Below, in pieces: positions 53,858-63,593 of a DNA stretch of 64,000 nt. Source of the stretch: a bacterium. GTDB taxonomy: Bacteria; Pseudomonadota; Gammaproteobacteria; Pseudomonadales; Moraxellaceae. A program made the position numbers and the translations under genes. The stretch spans positions 186,001-250,000 of the forward strand of contig JAQSDB010000001.1 of the NCBI GenBank assembly GCA_029945725.1. Reading direction: 5' to 3'. Each line of letters starts with the position of its first letter. Positions within the stretch are counted from its first letter, which is position 1. The notes beneath the pieces are model-generated. The model made no database searches, was not told the DNA's origin, and worked only from the letters and a program-made list of their open reading frames with translations.

Positions 53858-55375
53858 ATGACTACAGTCCGTACCCGTATTGCACCTTCGCCCACGGGCG
53901 ATCCCCATGTCGGCACTGCCTACATAGCCCTCTTCAATCTCTGCTTTGCCCGCCAGCATCAGGGCCAGTTCATTCTGCGCATTGAAGACACGGATCAGGT
54001 GCGCTCCACTCCCGAGTCCGAGGCGCAGATTCTGAGTGCGATGAAGTGGATCGGCCTGGAGTGGCATGAAGGCCCGGATGTTGGTGGTCCGCATGCGCCG
54101 TACCGGCAGAGCGAGCGCGGCGATATTTATAAAAAGCATGCACAGGAACTGGTCGACAAGGGGCATGCCTTTCATTGCTTCTGCTCCTCCGGGCGGCTTG
54201 ATGTCCTGCGCGCCGAGCAAACCGCTGCCAAGGCAACGCTGGGCTATGACGGCCACTGTATCGGTCTGGCCCAGGATGAGGTGCAAAGGCGCCTGGCGGC
54301 CGGAGAGCCTGCCGTCATTCGCATGAAGGTACCGCGTGAAGGCGTGTGTAACGTACCTGACATGCTGCGTGGCGATATCGAGATTGCCTGGGAGCAGGTG
54401 GACCTGCAGGTCTTGATGAAGGCCGATGGACTGCCCACCTATCATCTGGCCAATGTGGTCGATGATCACCTGATGGAAATCACCCATGTGATCCGTGGTG
54501 AAGAGTGGATCAACTCGGCACCCAAGCACATTCTGCTGTACCAGTATTTTGGCTGGCAGCAGCCGGTGTTCTGCCATATGCCGCTCTTGCGTAATCCGGA
54601 TAAATCCAAGCTCAGCAAGCGCAAGAACCCCACCAGTATCACGTATTACGAGCGTATGGGCTTTTTGCCGGGTGCGATGCTCAACTACCTCGGCCGCATG
54701 GGCTGGTCCATGCCGGATGAGCGTGAAAAATTCACCCTGGATGAAATGGTTGAGCACTTCGATATCACCCGTGTATCGCTGGGCGGGCCGATCTTTGATG
54801 TGGAGAAGCTGTCCTGGCTGAACAGCGTGTGGCTGCGTGAACTGTCTGTGCCGGCACTCATGCAGGCCTTCCAGAAATGGGCGGTAAATCCGGACTATCT
54901 GGCAAAGGTCGTGGCGCAGATCCAGCCGCGCATCCAGACCTTGTCGGATGCCGCCAACTGGGCCGGATTTTTCTTTGCCGGCTCGGTCAGCCTCACCCCT
55001 GACAGTTTTGTGCACAAGAAGCTGCTTGCTGACGATGTGCGCCGCATCCTGCAGATTTCCCTCTGGGAGCTGGAGGTCCTGCGGCAGTGGAATCACGAAG
55101 AAATTGCGGCCTTGCTGGGGCGTATCAGTGAGGCGCTGGGCTTCAAGCTGCGTGATTTCATGTTCCCGTTTTTTGTCGCCATTGCCGGCTCGGCATCCAG
55201 TACGCCCGTGATGGAGGCCATGAATATTCTCGGGCCGGATATGACGCGAGCACGCCTGCGTCAGGCCATTGCCGTATTGGGTGGTGTGTCCAAGCAGGAG
55301 GCCAAAGATTGGGAAAAAGCCTGGAAAGCACAGAATGCTGTTTCGGCCGTTGACACGTTGGTAAGTGGTGCATAG
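53858..55375 (+). CDS. gltX: Glutamate-tRNA ligase
   Basis: Charges tRNA-Glu; class I synthetase. From the ATG at 53858 it has 505 residues: the HIGH-type motif [33 protein letters not shown], the KMSKS-type motif KLSKRKN and a C-terminal anticodon-binding helical domain. It lies directly upstream of tRNA-Ala and tRNA-Glu, its own substrate. The stop codon TAG is the first half of the -10 box of the tRNA promoter. Confidence 0.97.
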   Translation: MTTVRTRIAPSPTGDPHVGTAYIALFNLCFARQHQGQFILRIEDTDQVRSTPESEAQILSAMKWIGLEWHEGPDVGGPHAPYRQSERGDIYKKHAQELVDKGHAFHCFCSSGRLDVLRAEQTAAKATLGYDGHCIGLAQDEVQRRLAAGEPAVIRMKVPREGVCNVPDMLRGDIEIAWEQVDLQVLMKADGLPTYHLANVVDDHLMEITHVIRGEEWINSAPKHILLYQYFGWQQPVFCHMPLLRNPDKSKLSKRKNPTSITYYERMGFLPGAMLNYLGRMGWSMPDEREKFTLDEMVEHFDITRVSLGGPIFDVEKLSWLNSVWLRELSVPALMQAFQKWAVNPDYLAKVVAQIQPRIQTLSDAANWAGFFFAGSVSLTPDSFVHKKLLADDVRRILQISLWELEVLRQWNHEEIAALLGRISEALGFKLRDFMFPFFVAIAGSASSTPVMEAMNILGPDMTRARLRQAIAVLGGVSKQEAKDWEKAWKAQNAVSAVDTLVSGA

Positions 55376-55378
55376 AAT
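55350..55378 (+). promoter_or_regulatory. Promoter of tRNA-Ala/tRNA-Glu inside the end of gltX
   Basis: TTGACA (55350-55355), 17-base spacer, TAGAAT (55373-55378), with a GCGCGCC discriminator. The gltX stop TAG is the first three bases of the -10. The tRNA starts 36 bases later. Confidence 0.85.
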
Positions 55379-55413
55379 GCGCGCCTCGTTCGCAGTAAGG
55401 AACGTGTAGTCCC

Positions 55414-55489
<76 letters not shown>

Positions 55490-55564
55490 AGTTTGTAAAG
55501 TCAGGCTGAAAAGCCTGATGTGTAAAAGTCGGGTTGTTAAAACCTGATTGGCAAAAGAGGTTCC

Positions 55565-55639
<75 letters not shown>

Positions 55640-55646
55640 CACAAAG

Positions 55647-55679
55647 AAAAGCCCGGTCACGCAAGTGTCCGGGCTTTTT
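55647..55679 (+). terminator. Terminator of the tRNA-Ala/tRNA-Glu unit
   Basis: GCCCGG/CCGGGC stem (55651-55656, 55669-55674) extended inward by CAC/GTG past one mismatch, A-rich start and five T. Confidence 0.85.
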
Positions 55680-55781
55680 CTTTTACGTCGCCATCGGTAC
55701 GGACTTCGCGGCCAGGGTTGCGGATAAGCCGTATTGCCCCTTCAGGACGCTTGCGATGTGTTTGGGGTGTATTTGCGGGTG

Positions 55782-55810
55782 TTGACTCCCACACCGGGTG
55801 ATTTTATTTA
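55782..55810 (+). promoter_or_regulatory. Promoter of the alcohol dehydrogenase gene
   Basis: TTGACT (55782-55787), 17-base spacer, TATTTA (55805-55810). It would give a leader of about 115 bases. The remaining sequence from 55680 to 55934 shows no gene. Confidence 0.55.
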
Positions 55811-55934
55811 AGTTGCCTGCGGCGCTGCAAACGCTACTCTCAAGGCCGTTATTCCATCCTGTTTCTTGCCGGTTTGTTCACGTGCTGGTTTTTTCGCCGC
55901 GATGAGCCGTATCGGTAAACTAGTGAGGGTTCTC

Positions 55935-56999
55935 ATGATCAAAGCTATTGCCTATGCCGCGACCGACAAGCAATCGCCGCTGGTGCCGTTTCATTTCGAG
56001 CGTCGTGAACCCTTGCCTCACGATGTGCAGATGGACATTCTCTTTTGCGGGGTTTGCCATTCGGATCTGCACGTGGTCCGCAGCGACTGGGGGCCGAGCA
56101 AATATCCCTGTGTCCCCGGCCATGAAATTGTCGGTCGTGTCACGCGCGTTGGCAGTGCCGTCAAGAAATTCAGGGTGGGGGATGTTGCGGCGGTGGGCTG
56201 CATGGTGGATTCCTGCCGCGTCTGCAGCAATTGCATGGAGGGCGAAGAGCAGTTCTGCGAGAAAGGCCCTGTCATGACTTACGGTGGGGTGGAAAAACAC
56301 ACCGGAGGCATTACCTATGGTGGCTACTCCAGCAATATCGTGGTCGACGAAGCCTTTACCCTGAAAGTGCCGGCTAATCTTGATCTCGCTGCGGCTGCGC
56401 CGCTGCTTTGTGCCGGGATCACCACGTATTCACCACTCAAGCACTGGAAGGTCGGTGCCGGCCAGAAAGTCGGTGTGGTCGGGCTCGGTGGCCTGGGGCA
56501 TATGGGCGTGAAACTGGCACGGGCTTTTGGTGCGCACGTGGTGCTGTTTACCACCTCGGAAAAAAAGAAAGCCGATGCCTTGAGACTGGGGGCGCACGAA
56601 GTGGTGATCTCGACGAATCGTGATGAAATGAAGGCACAGCGCAACAGCTTTCATTTCATTCTTGATACCGTGTCGGCTCCCCATGACATCAATGCCTTGC
56701 TGGGGCTGCTCAGGCGCGATGGCACGCTTTGTCAGGTCGGCCTGCCAGCCCAGCCCCTGTCAGTGAGTGTGTTCAGTCTCACCAGCCAGCGCCGCCAGTT
56801 TGCCGGCTCCTTTATCGGTGGTATTGCCCAGACCCAGGAAATGCTGGATTTTTGCGGTGAACACGGCATCGTGTGCGATATTGAGCTGGTACCCATACAG
56901 AGAATCAACGAAGCCTATGAGCGCCTGGAAAAAAGCGATGTGAAATACCGTTTTGTCATCGACATGGCGTCGCTGAGCCAGGCGGCCGTTCTTGGCTGA
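55935..56999 (+). CDS. Zinc-dependent NAD(P) alcohol dehydrogenase (YahK/cinnamyl type)
   Basis: Medium-chain dehydrogenase of 354 residues. Catalytic zinc ligands CGVCHSDLH and GHEIVGRV; four structural zinc Cys in CRVCSNCMEGEEQFC; NAD(P) motif GVVGLGGLGHMGVKLA; C-terminal SDVKYRFVIDM. It matches the aldehyde-reducing, NADPH-preferring YahK group; substrate in vivo unknown. The ATG at 55935 has GAGGG upstream; the frame extends 23 codons further. Lone gene. Confidence 0.93.
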   Translation: MIKAIAYAATDKQSPLVPFHFERREPLPHDVQMDILFCGVCHSDLHVVRSDWGPSKYPCVPGHEIVGRVTRVGSAVKKFRVGDVAAVGCMVDSCRVCSNCMEGEEQFCEKGPVMTYGGVEKHTGGITYGGYSSNIVVDEAFTLKVPANLDLAAAAPLLCAGITTYSPLKHWKVGAGQKVGVVGLGGLGHMGVKLARAFGAHVVLFTTSEKKKADALRLGAHEVVISTNRDEMKAQRNSFHFILDTVSAPHDINALLGLLRRDGTLCQVGLPAQPLSVSVFSLTSQRRQFAGSFIGGIAQTQEMLDFCGEHGIVCDIELVPIQRINEAYERLEKSDVKYRFVIDMASLSQAAVLG

Positions 57000-57146
57000 T
57001 GCGGCTTGCCTGGCGGCTGTTGCAAGAAAAGCTCCGCTGGCATCAGTTCATGAAATATGGAAGCGTAAGGTCTTGTAGCGTTTCCCGGTGAAAATACAGG
57101 TGTATAAACCGGCTTTACTGCTGCACAGAAAAAATACAGGGAGAGC

Positions 57147-57695
57147 ATGATGAAAAAGATGCGTGTGGCGATGATGATTCTTGTGCTGTTGTTGCTGGCT
57201 GTTTGCGGCGGCTTTCTTGCCTATGTACTGCCGCGTCATCAGGTCGTGCACATCAATGGTCATGAAGTAAAACGTGTGGATCAGCAAGGGCGTGTGGTGG
57301 ACGCACAGAATCCGGCCAGTGGCGCCACCCGTGATGTTTTTTTTATATACACCACCGATGTTGGTCAGCAGGAGGTGTATGTCTTTCGCAATGAAGATAC
57401 CGGTTTCGGGTTTCCGTGGTATCTCAAGTTTGATTCTGCCGAAGTACAGGGCCGTTCACAGCTGCTTGCGCGCAGTGATGCGCAGCTGGCACTGGTTACC
57501 TATTATGGCTGGCGCATTCCCATGTTCGGCCTGTTCCCGAATGCCGTGAATGTGGATGCCTGGGAAACCACGACAACCCCTTTTCCTGTGTTCAATACGA
57601 TTTTCCTTGGCTTGCTGGCGCTGGCGGCCTTGCTGGTCTGGTGGAAAGCCAGAAAGACAAGGCAAAAGTGGCAGACAAGGAAAGAGGTGTCCTGA
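57147..57695 (+). CDS. DUF1523 family membrane protein
   Basis: The 182 residues have an N-terminal membrane helix (AMMILVLLLLAVCGGFLAYVL), a periplasmic-type beta-rich middle starting PRHQVVHINGHEVKRVD (the family signature) with VFFIYTTD and GFGFPWYLKFD, and a C-terminal helix (TIFLGLLALAALLVWW) with a basic tail. Both ends are likely cytosolic. Function unknown for the family. Ends before a bidirectional terminator. Confidence 0.85.
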   Translation: MMKKMRVAMMILVLLLLAVCGGFLAYVLPRHQVVHINGHEVKRVDQQGRVVDAQNPASGATRDVFFIYTTDVGQQEVYVFRNEDTGFGFPWYLKFDSAEVQGRSQLLARSDAQLALVTYYGWRIPMFGLFPNAVNVDAWETTTTPFPVFNTIFLGLLALAALLVWWKARKTRQKWQTRKEVS

Positions 57696-57722
57696 CGGCC
57701 ATGGTTTGGTTGGCATAGTCAT

Positions 57723-57753
57723 AAAAAAGCCCCGGCCATAGCGGGGCTTTTTT
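57723..57753. terminator. Bidirectional terminator between the DUF1523 gene and lexA
   Basis: GCCCCG/CGGGGC stem with 7-base loop, six A before and six T after, between two convergent genes. Confidence 0.9.
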
Positions 57754-57800
57754 ATGACTATGCCGGCACCGAGTGGCCGTCACCGGAACGACCTGGTTTA

Positions 57801-58406
57801 TCAGAACCCGAACGAGTCCCGGATCAGTCCCACAAACACACCTTCAATGACCATGTCTTCGGGGGCAATCAGCATGGGCTGATAATCCGGATTGGCGGGC
57901 ACGAGCTTCATCTTGGCGCCTTCCGAGTCCAGGTATTTCACCGTCACTTCATTGTTGATGCGTGCCACCACAATCTGGCCCTTGCGTGCGATGCTGGTTT
58001 TGTAGACGGCAATCAGGTCACCTTCAAGAATGCCCGCATCCTTCATGGAGTCGCCTTTGACGCGCAACAGGTACGTGGGACGTTTTGCAAAAAGCCCCTT
58101 GGGTACGGGCAGGGCTTCGTCGTAATTCTCGATGGCTTCAATCGGCAGGCCGGCAGCGACAGAGCCGATGACGGGAATCAGGTCGGGATCACGCTCATCC
58201 AGGAGCTGTATGCCGCGTGAAAGTTCGGGGTGCAACTTGATATGGCCTTTCTGCTCCAGCGCACGCAGATGGTCTGCCGCCGCATTCTTGGACTTGAAGC
58301 CAAAGCGCAGGGCGACTTCAGCGCGCGTGGGGGCCATGCCGTTGCGCCCGATGCTTTCGCGAATAAAATCGAGAATTTCTGCTTGGCGCGTTGTCAAACC
58401 TTCCAT
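57801..58406 (-). CDS. lexA: SOS-response repressor and protease LexA
   Basis: Represses DNA-damage genes until RecA triggers its self-cleavage. The 201 residues show a winged helix-turn-helix (TTRQAEILDFIRESIGRNGMAPTRAEVA), the cleavage site Ala85-Gly86 in VAAGLP, the catalytic Ser120 in VKGDSMKDAG and Lys157 in NEVTVKYLD. A GAGGAG ribosome site precedes the ATG. Two SOS boxes lie 79-112 bases upstream, so it is autoregulated. Unlike in Pseudomonas, no sulA lies next to it. Confidence 0.97.
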   Translation of the reverse strand: MEGLTTRQAEILDFIRESIGRNGMAPTRAEVALRFGFKSKNAAADHLRALEQKGHIKLHPELSRGIQLLDERDPDLIPVIGSVAAGLPIEAIENYDEALPVPKGLFAKRPTYLLRVKGDSMKDAGILEGDLIAVYKTSIARKGQIVVARINNEVTVKYLDSEGAKMKLVPANPDYQPMLIAPEDMVIEGVFVGLIRDSFGF

Positions 58407-58484
58407 TGTCTTGTCTCCTCGGAGCAGGCCGGAAACGGCAGCTTGGGGGTGTGTGGCACTAATGGGCAGACGCTAGCATGGATA

Positions 58485-58500
58485 CTGTTCTTGTGTACAG
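58485..58500. promoter_or_regulatory. SOS (LexA) box 1
   Basis: CTGTTCTTGTGTACAG matches CTG-N10-CAG with the full CTGT...ACAG ends. It lies between lexA and the divergent MOSC gene. Confidence 0.88.
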
Positions 58501-58502
58501 TC

Positions 58503-58518
58503 CTGTTATTATGTTCAG
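58503..58518. promoter_or_regulatory. SOS (LexA) box 2
   Basis: CTGTTATTATGTTCAG fits CTG-N10-CAG; two bases separate it from box 1, centre to centre 18 bases. The second arm (TCAG) is weaker than in box 1. Confidence 0.65.
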
Positions 58519-58609
58519 CATGGCGGGTGCGCCGGCCGGAGTTGCCGGCTGGCTGCGCTACCAGCCGCTGTGTGAGACTGGCCGGTAAGTAGCGATGTAT
58601 GGGGGTTTC

Positions 58610-59413
58610 GTGCGTATCAGTGAGCTGGCGGTGTATCCGCTCAAATCAGCCCGGCAGGTGCGTGTCAGCGAAATGGCGCTGGGTGTCTTGGGGCCGGTCT
58701 GGGACCGGCGCTGGATGCTGGTGGATGCGCACGGCAAGTTTGTCACACAGCGCACCCATGCGCGTCTCTGCCTGCTTTCTGCCACCGTTGAGGGCAATGT
58801 ACTGCAGCTCGACGCTCCAGGTTGTATTGCGCTTCTGGTGCGGCCACAGGCCTGTCCTGAGCCTCTGGTGGTGACGGTGTGGGGTGATATCGTTGTGGCC
58901 GAGGCGCAGAGTCCCGAAGCCGATGCCTGGTGCTCAGACTTTATGGGTATGCCGGTACGGCTCGTCTTCATGCCCGAGACGACACAACGCTTCGTCAGTC
59001 CTGCCTTTGCCGGGGCCGATCAGCGCACGGGATTTTCGGATGGCTTTCCCCTTTTGCTGGTGACACAGCCTTCGCTGGATCATCTCAATGCTCAGCTGGA
59101 GTCCCCGGTGGACTGGCGCCGTTTCCGCCCGAATATCGTGCTGGCCGGCGCCATGCTGCCACATGCTGAAGATGGCTGGCGTCGCCTGCGCATAGGGGCG
59201 GTGGAGCTGGCGGTGGTGAAGCCCTGTTCGCGTTGCGTGATTCCGTCGATCGATCCGGATAGCGGCGTCAGGAATGGTCATATTCTGACGGTTTTGCGAC
59301 GCTATCGTGCCCGCGAAGATGGCAAAACCTACTTCGGTCAGAATGTGATTGTGACGAAAATGTCGGCATCAGCCTGTTTGCGTGCAGGTGATGCCGTGGA
59401 GGTGCTGGAATAG
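58610..59413 (+). CDS. MOSC-domain molybdenum-cofactor protein (YcbX/mARC type)
   Basis: The 267 residues start with the beta-barrel domain (RISELAVYPLKSARQV) and contain the MOSC domain with FRPNIVLAGA, the Cys of VVKPCSRCVIPSIDPDSG (Mo ligand) and YFGQNVIV. It lacks the C-terminal ferredoxin domain of E. coli YcbX (about 370 residues), so needs a separate electron donor. Such enzymes reduce N-hydroxylated bases. A GTG start at 58610 with GGGGG upstream gives the canonical MRISELAVYPLKS; an ATG at 58595 would add five residues. Divergent from lexA. Confidence 0.88.
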   Translation: MRISELAVYPLKSARQVRVSEMALGVLGPVWDRRWMLVDAHGKFVTQRTHARLCLLSATVEGNVLQLDAPGCIALLVRPQACPEPLVVTVWGDIVVAEAQSPEADAWCSDFMGMPVRLVFMPETTQRFVSPAFAGADQRTGFSDGFPLLLVTQPSLDHLNAQLESPVDWRRFRPNIVLAGAMLPHAEDGWRRLRIGAVELAVVKPCSRCVIPSIDPDSGVRNGHILTVLRRYRAREDGKTYFGQNVIVTKMSASACLRAGDAVEVLE

Positions 59414-59632
59414 GCGTCAAGGCTGTATGTTTTTTGAGCGGGAGGTGCGGTTTTGTGAAACTGCTGGCATTTCACCGTGGCAATGCCGTCGTTTTCGTTG
59501 CTCTGGCCTGTCACTTGCAATTGCATTACCGTAGGACGCTTATTGGTGTGCGCGGAATGGCCTGAGGCTGTCCGGCATGCCGCAGGCCACAGGAAGACCT
59601 TTGCCATTCAGGCAGTTCAAAGAAAAAAGATC

Positions 59633-60337
59633 ATGACGACCAGCATTCAGTACTACTTTACTTTTGATGACGGCCTCGAGCTCAAGTTTGCAGTTGACCT
59701 CGAACGCACTTTTGATCCGAAAAAAATTCCCGCCAACACGCCCGAATGGACGCGACTTGGCAATAACCAGTGCAGTAACTGCCCGTTGAGCAAGACGGAA
59801 TACACGCATTGCCCCGCGGCGGTTGACCTCAACAAGATGGCGCTTGATTTCCAGAAGCTGCCGGCCAATACCAAGGCCAATGTGCGCGTGGTTACACCTG
59901 ATCGCGAGTATGTGAAGCGCGTGGGGCTGGAGGAGGGTGTACGTGCCCTCATGGGGCTGATCATGGCCACCAGTGCCTGTCCGGTTTTCGGTGAACTCAA
60001 GGCCAATGCGCGCAATCATCTGCCGTTTGCCAGTCGTGATGAGTTCATTCTGCGCTCTGCCTCCATGTATCTCATGCGTCAGTACTTTGTCGCCCGTGAA
60101 GGTGGTACGCCGGACTGGGAGCTCAAGGGGCTGGTGAAGACCAATGAGCAATTGCAGCTGGTGAATCACGCTTTCTGGCAGCGCACTGTCAGTGCGTTCC
60201 AGAATGACTCCAACTCCAAGGCCCTGCTCAGCTTTTTCACCATGTCCTCCAGTGTCTCGTCGTCGCTCGACGCCCAGCTCGGCAAGATCAAGCCGATCTT
60301 CTTTCCGAACGGTAGCGAGGAAGCGGCCGTTTCGTGA
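59633..60337 (+). CDS. Conserved-type protein with a Cys cluster (DUF6901-like), unknown
   Basis: From the ATG at 59633 (weak AAAGA ribosome site) it has 234 residues: an N-terminal beta-sheet (YYFTFDDGLELKFAVDLERTF), a Cys cluster CSNCPLSKTEYTHC (CxxC...C, about 50-65), then a helical remainder with SACPVFGELKANARNHLPFAS. The pattern resembles proteins I recall as DUF6901; the name is uncertain. No signal or membrane helix. It overlaps the next gene by 4 bases. A metal site is possible from the three Cys plus a later Cys. Confidence 0.7.
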   Translation: MTTSIQYYFTFDDGLELKFAVDLERTFDPKKIPANTPEWTRLGNNQCSNCPLSKTEYTHCPAAVDLNKMALDFQKLPANTKANVRVVTPDREYVKRVGLEEGVRALMGLIMATSACPVFGELKANARNHLPFASRDEFILRSASMYLMRQYFVAREGGTPDWELKGLVKTNEQLQLVNHAFWQRTVSAFQNDSNSKALLSFFTMSSSVSSSLDAQLGKIKPIFFPNGSEEAAVS

Positions 60338-60789
60338 CAGCGTTTCTGGTTGCCCTGTTCCTGGTGGTGGCGTTTGTGGTCGGGCAGGCCTCCATGCTTC
60401 GGCCCAGCAGGCGAGACCTCTTTCTGATTGCTCTTCGTGCCGAAGCCCGCAAGCTGGGTATGCATCCGCGCCTGTTGGCGCCACCTGAGTGGTATCGCGG
60501 TGAGCGACCTTCCGGCGGACTGCTGGCGTGTTACTCCATTCTGGTCGAGGAGGGTCGCAAGGGCTTGCCCTACTTCCGGGCTGAGCGCCTGTCGGACGGA
60601 GAGTGGATGGTGAGGGCGGGAAGCAAGACTCTGCTCACACAGCTTGTCCTGCCCCCCGAGGCGGAGTCCCTGATTGCCATTGAGGCCCAGGCCAACGCGA
60701 CCAGCCTGTGGTGGATGGAAAGCCTGGGGCCGGCGGCCTTGTCGCCACTGCTTTCTTTGATGCGCGAAGTAACTGAAAAAAACAAGTAA
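60334..60789 (+). CDS. Small membrane-anchored protein, unknown
   Basis: The 151 residues begin with a membrane helix (AFLVALFLVVAFVVGQASML), then a mixed alpha/beta soluble part (RRDLFLIALRAEARKLGMHPRLL, LPYFRAERLSDGEWMVRAG) ending with a helix. GTG start overlapping the stop before it by 4 bases (GTGA). A counterpart with the same topology lies between lexA and topA in Pseudomonas, as I recall. No function known. Confidence 0.7.
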   Translation: MTAFLVALFLVVAFVVGQASMLRPSRRDLFLIALRAEARKLGMHPRLLAPPEWYRGERPSGGLLACYSILVEEGRKGLPYFRAERLSDGEWMVRAGSKTLLTQLVLPPEAESLIAIEAQANATSLWWMESLGPAALSPLLSLMREVTEKNK

Positions 60790-60850
60790 AAACAAGATGT
60801 TGATGGTGGTTTCTACCGGGGTTCCGGAGGCAGGGCGGGAAATGCATTGC

Positions 60851-60879
60851 TTGACCCCGCCCGACTTGCCTCTTATATA
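60851..60879 (+). promoter_or_regulatory. Promoter of topA
   Basis: TTGACC (60851-60856), 17-base spacer, TATATA (60874-60879), followed by TGCCC. Leader about 50 bases. Confidence 0.7.
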
Positions 60880-60934
60880 TGCCCACTCTTTGGCCGGCTC
60901 GGCCATCTCCATATCCTTTCGGTAGCGGACATTC

Positions 60935-63589
60935 ATGGGTAAATCGCTGGTCATCGTTGAGTCCCCGGCCAAGGCCAAGACCATCAACAAATACCTGGGC
61001 AAGGATTTCATTGTGAAATCCAGTGTGGGCCATGTCCGCGATTTGCCGGTGAGTGGTTCCGGCAAGCCGGTGGATTCGGTGGCGCGCGCCAAGGCAGCGG
61101 CTGCTACACGTAAATTGTCACCGGAAGCCAAAGCCCTGCAAAAGGAAAGCAAAGGCAAGACGGCGCTGGTGGCGCGCATGGGCGTGGACCCGGAGAAAAA
61201 CTGGGCGGCACATTACGAGATTCTGCCGGGTAAGGAGAAGGTGGTGGATGAGCTGCAAAAGCTCGCCAGGGAAGCCGATACCATCTACCTCGCCACCGAC
61301 TTGGATCGCGAGGGAGAGGCCATTGCCTGGCACTTGCGCGAAGTCATCGGCGGTGACGACTCCCGCTTCAAGCGCGTGGTGTTTAACGAAATTACCAAGA
61401 ACGCGATTACCGAAGCGTTTAAAAAGCCCGGCGTGCTCAATATCAATCGCGTGAATGCACAGCAGGCGCGTCGTTTTCTCGACCGCGTGGTTGGCTACAT
61501 GGTGTCACCGCTGCTCTGGGAAAAGATTGCCCGTGGTCTTTCTGCCGGCCGTGTGCAATCCGTTGCCGTGCGGCTGGTCGTGGAGCGTGAGCGCGAAATA
61601 CGCGCCTTCATTCCCGAAGAGTTCTGGGAAATTCATGCCGATACCGTGACCGCCAGGAAGGATTCCCTGCGTCTGGAGGTCACACGACAAAAAGATGCAG
61701 CTTTTCGCCCCGGAAACAAGGCTGAGGCCGATGCGGCGCTGGCCATATTGAATGCCGCCAGCTATGTGGTGTCCAAGCGTGAAGACAAACCCACTCGTAC
61801 ACGCCCCAATGCGCCGTTCATTACCTCTACCTTGCAGCAGGCTGCGAGTACGCGTCTTGGTTTTTCAGTAAAGAAAACCATGACGCTGGCGCAGCGTCTG
61901 TATGAGGCGGGTCATATCACCTACATGCGTACTGACTCCACCAATCTGAGTCAGGATGCGGTGGCCATGGCGCGAGATTTTATTGAAGCTAGTTACGGCA
62001 AGAAATACCTGCCGGAAGCGCCGATTGTGTATTCCAGCAAGAATGGAGCGCAGGAGGCCCACGAAGCGATTCGTCCTTCCGATGTAAATGCCAGGCCTGG
62101 TGATGTCCCGGCCCTTGAGCGTGATGCCGAGCGTTTGTACGAACTGATCTGGCGTCAGTTTGTTGCTTGCCAGATGCCGGATGCCGAATACCTGAGCACG
62201 GGCTTGACGGTCTCCGCCGCCGAGTTCGAGTTACGCACGCGCGGCCGCATTCTCAAGTTTGATGGTTTCACCAGGGTGATGGTGCCGCCACAGAAGGACA
62301 AGGAAGACACCGTGCTGCCCGATGTGAAGGTCGGTGAAGCCCTGAGCCTTGCCAGGCTTGACCCCAGCCAGCATTTCACCAAGCCCACGGCACGTTTTTC
62401 GGAAGCGACGCTGGTGCGTGAACTGGAAAAGCGCGGTATTGGCCGACCGTCTACCTATGCCGCGATTATTTCCACGATTCAGGATCGCGGTTATGTGAAG
62501 CTGGAAAACCGTCGCCTCTATGCCGAGAAAATGGGTGATATTGTCACCGACCGTTTGACTGAAAACTTTGATGATCTTATGGATTACGCCTTTACCGCCG
62601 AGCTTGAGCAGGAGCTCGATAAAGTGGCTGAGGGTGATCTGGACTGGAAAAAGGTTCTTAACGATTTTTATAAGGGCTTCAAGAAGAAGCTGGAGCACGC
62701 CGCCCAGGATGATGGTATGCGCCGTAATCAGCCGGTGACCACGCCCGAAATTCCCTGCTTGCTGTGTGGGCGGCCCATGCAGATCCGTACGGCCAGTACC
62801 GGTGTCTTCCTTGGCTGTTCCGGTTACGCATTGCCGCCGAAAGAGCGCTGCAAGGGCACCATCAATCTGGTGCCGGGCGGTGATGTGGTAGCACTGGATG
62901 AAAATGATGAAGAAAGCGAATCGAAGCAGTTGCTGTCGCGCCATCGTTGCCAGAAATGCGGCACCGCCATGGACAGCTATCTCATCGACGAGCATCGCAA
63001 ACTGCATGTCTGCGGGAATAACCCGGATTGCGATGGTCACGAGATTGAAACAGGCAGCTACCGCATCAAGGGCTATGAGGGCCCGTTGATCGAATGCGAC
63101 AAATGCGGTTCGGACATGCAGCTGAAGACAGGGCGCTTTGGCAAGTATTTCGGTTGCACCAATAGTGAGTGTGGCAATACCCGGAAACTGTTGCGCAGTG
63201 GTGAGGCGGCGCCCCCCAAGGCCGATCCGATTCCCATGCCAGATCTGAAGTGCAGCAAGTCGGATGATTTCTTTTTGCTGCGTGATGGTGCTGCCGGCCT
63301 TTTTCTTGCCGCCAGCCAGTTCCCCAAGCATCGTGAAACACGCGCACCGACGGTGGAAGAGCTGAAAAGTGTCGGTGACAAGCTGGATGAAAAATACAGG
63401 TTCTTGCTGGATGCGCCGGTCAAGGACAAGGAAGGCAACAAAACCCTGTTGCGTTTCAGTCGCAAGACGAAAGAGCAATATGTCGTGACGGAAGTTGAAG
63501 GCAAGCCAACGGGCTGGCAGGCCTTCTTCACCAATGGCAAATGGGTGGTGACGCCAGCCAAAGCCAAAGCTGAAAAAGTGACGGATTAA
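60935..63589 (+). CDS. topA: DNA topoisomerase I (type IA)
   Basis: Relaxes negative supercoils. The 884 residues show the Toprim start [19 protein letters not shown], acidic [30 protein letters not shown], the active-site Tyr330 in [13 protein letters not shown], and three C-terminal zinc-ribbon modules (CLLCGRPM..., CQKCGTAM...[19 protein letters not shown]...CTNSEC). Length and zinc modules match Pseudomonas TopA. The DUF6586 gene follows after four bases. Confidence 0.98.
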   Translation: MGKSLVIVESPAKAKTINKYLGKDFIVKSSVGHVRDLPVSGSGKPVDSVARAKAAAATRKLSPEAKALQKESKGKTALVARMGVDPEKNWAAHYEILPGKEKVVDELQKLAREADTIYLATDLDREGEAIAWHLREVIGGDDSRFKRVVFNEITKNAITEAFKKPGVLNINRVNAQQARRFLDRVVGYMVSPLLWEKIARGLSAGRVQSVAVRLVVEREREIRAFIPEEFWEIHADTVTARKDSLRLEVTRQKDAAFRPGNKAEADAALAILNAASYVVSKREDKPTRTRPNAPFITSTLQQAASTRLGFSVKKTMTLAQRLYEAGHITYMRTDSTNLSQDAVAMARDFIEASYGKKYLPEAPIVYSSKNGAQEAHEAIRPSDVNARPGDVPALERDAERLYELIWRQFVACQMPDAEYLSTGLTVSAAEFELRTRGRILKFDGFTRVMVPPQKDKEDTVLPDVKVGEALSLARLDPSQHFTKPTARFSEATLVRELEKRGIGRPSTYAAIISTIQDRGYVKLENRRLYAEKMGDIVTDRLTENFDDLMDYAFTAELEQELDKVAEGDLDWKKVLNDFYKGFKKKLEHAAQDDGMRRNQPVTTPEIPCLLCGRPMQIRTASTGVFLGCSGYALPPKERCKGTINLVPGGDVVALDENDEESESKQLLSRHRCQKCGTAMDSYLIDEHRKLHVCGNNPDCDGHEIETGSYRIKGYEGPLIECDKCGSDMQLKTGRFGKYFGCTNSECGNTRKLLRSGEAAPPKADPIPMPDLKCSKSDDFFLLRDGAAGLFLAASQFPKHRETRAPTVEELKSVGDKLDEKYRFLLDAPVKDKEGNKTLLRFSRKTKEQYVVTEVEGKPTGWQAFFTNGKWVVTPAKAKAEKVTD

Positions 63590-63593
63590 GACA

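Noticed and set aside
59455-59565. 36-codon frame with GTG start and GGGAGG upstream, between the MOSC gene and the Cys-cluster gene
   Set aside because: Tempting ribosome site, but the sequence has no recognisable form and the length is within chance; needs ribosome profiling to accept.
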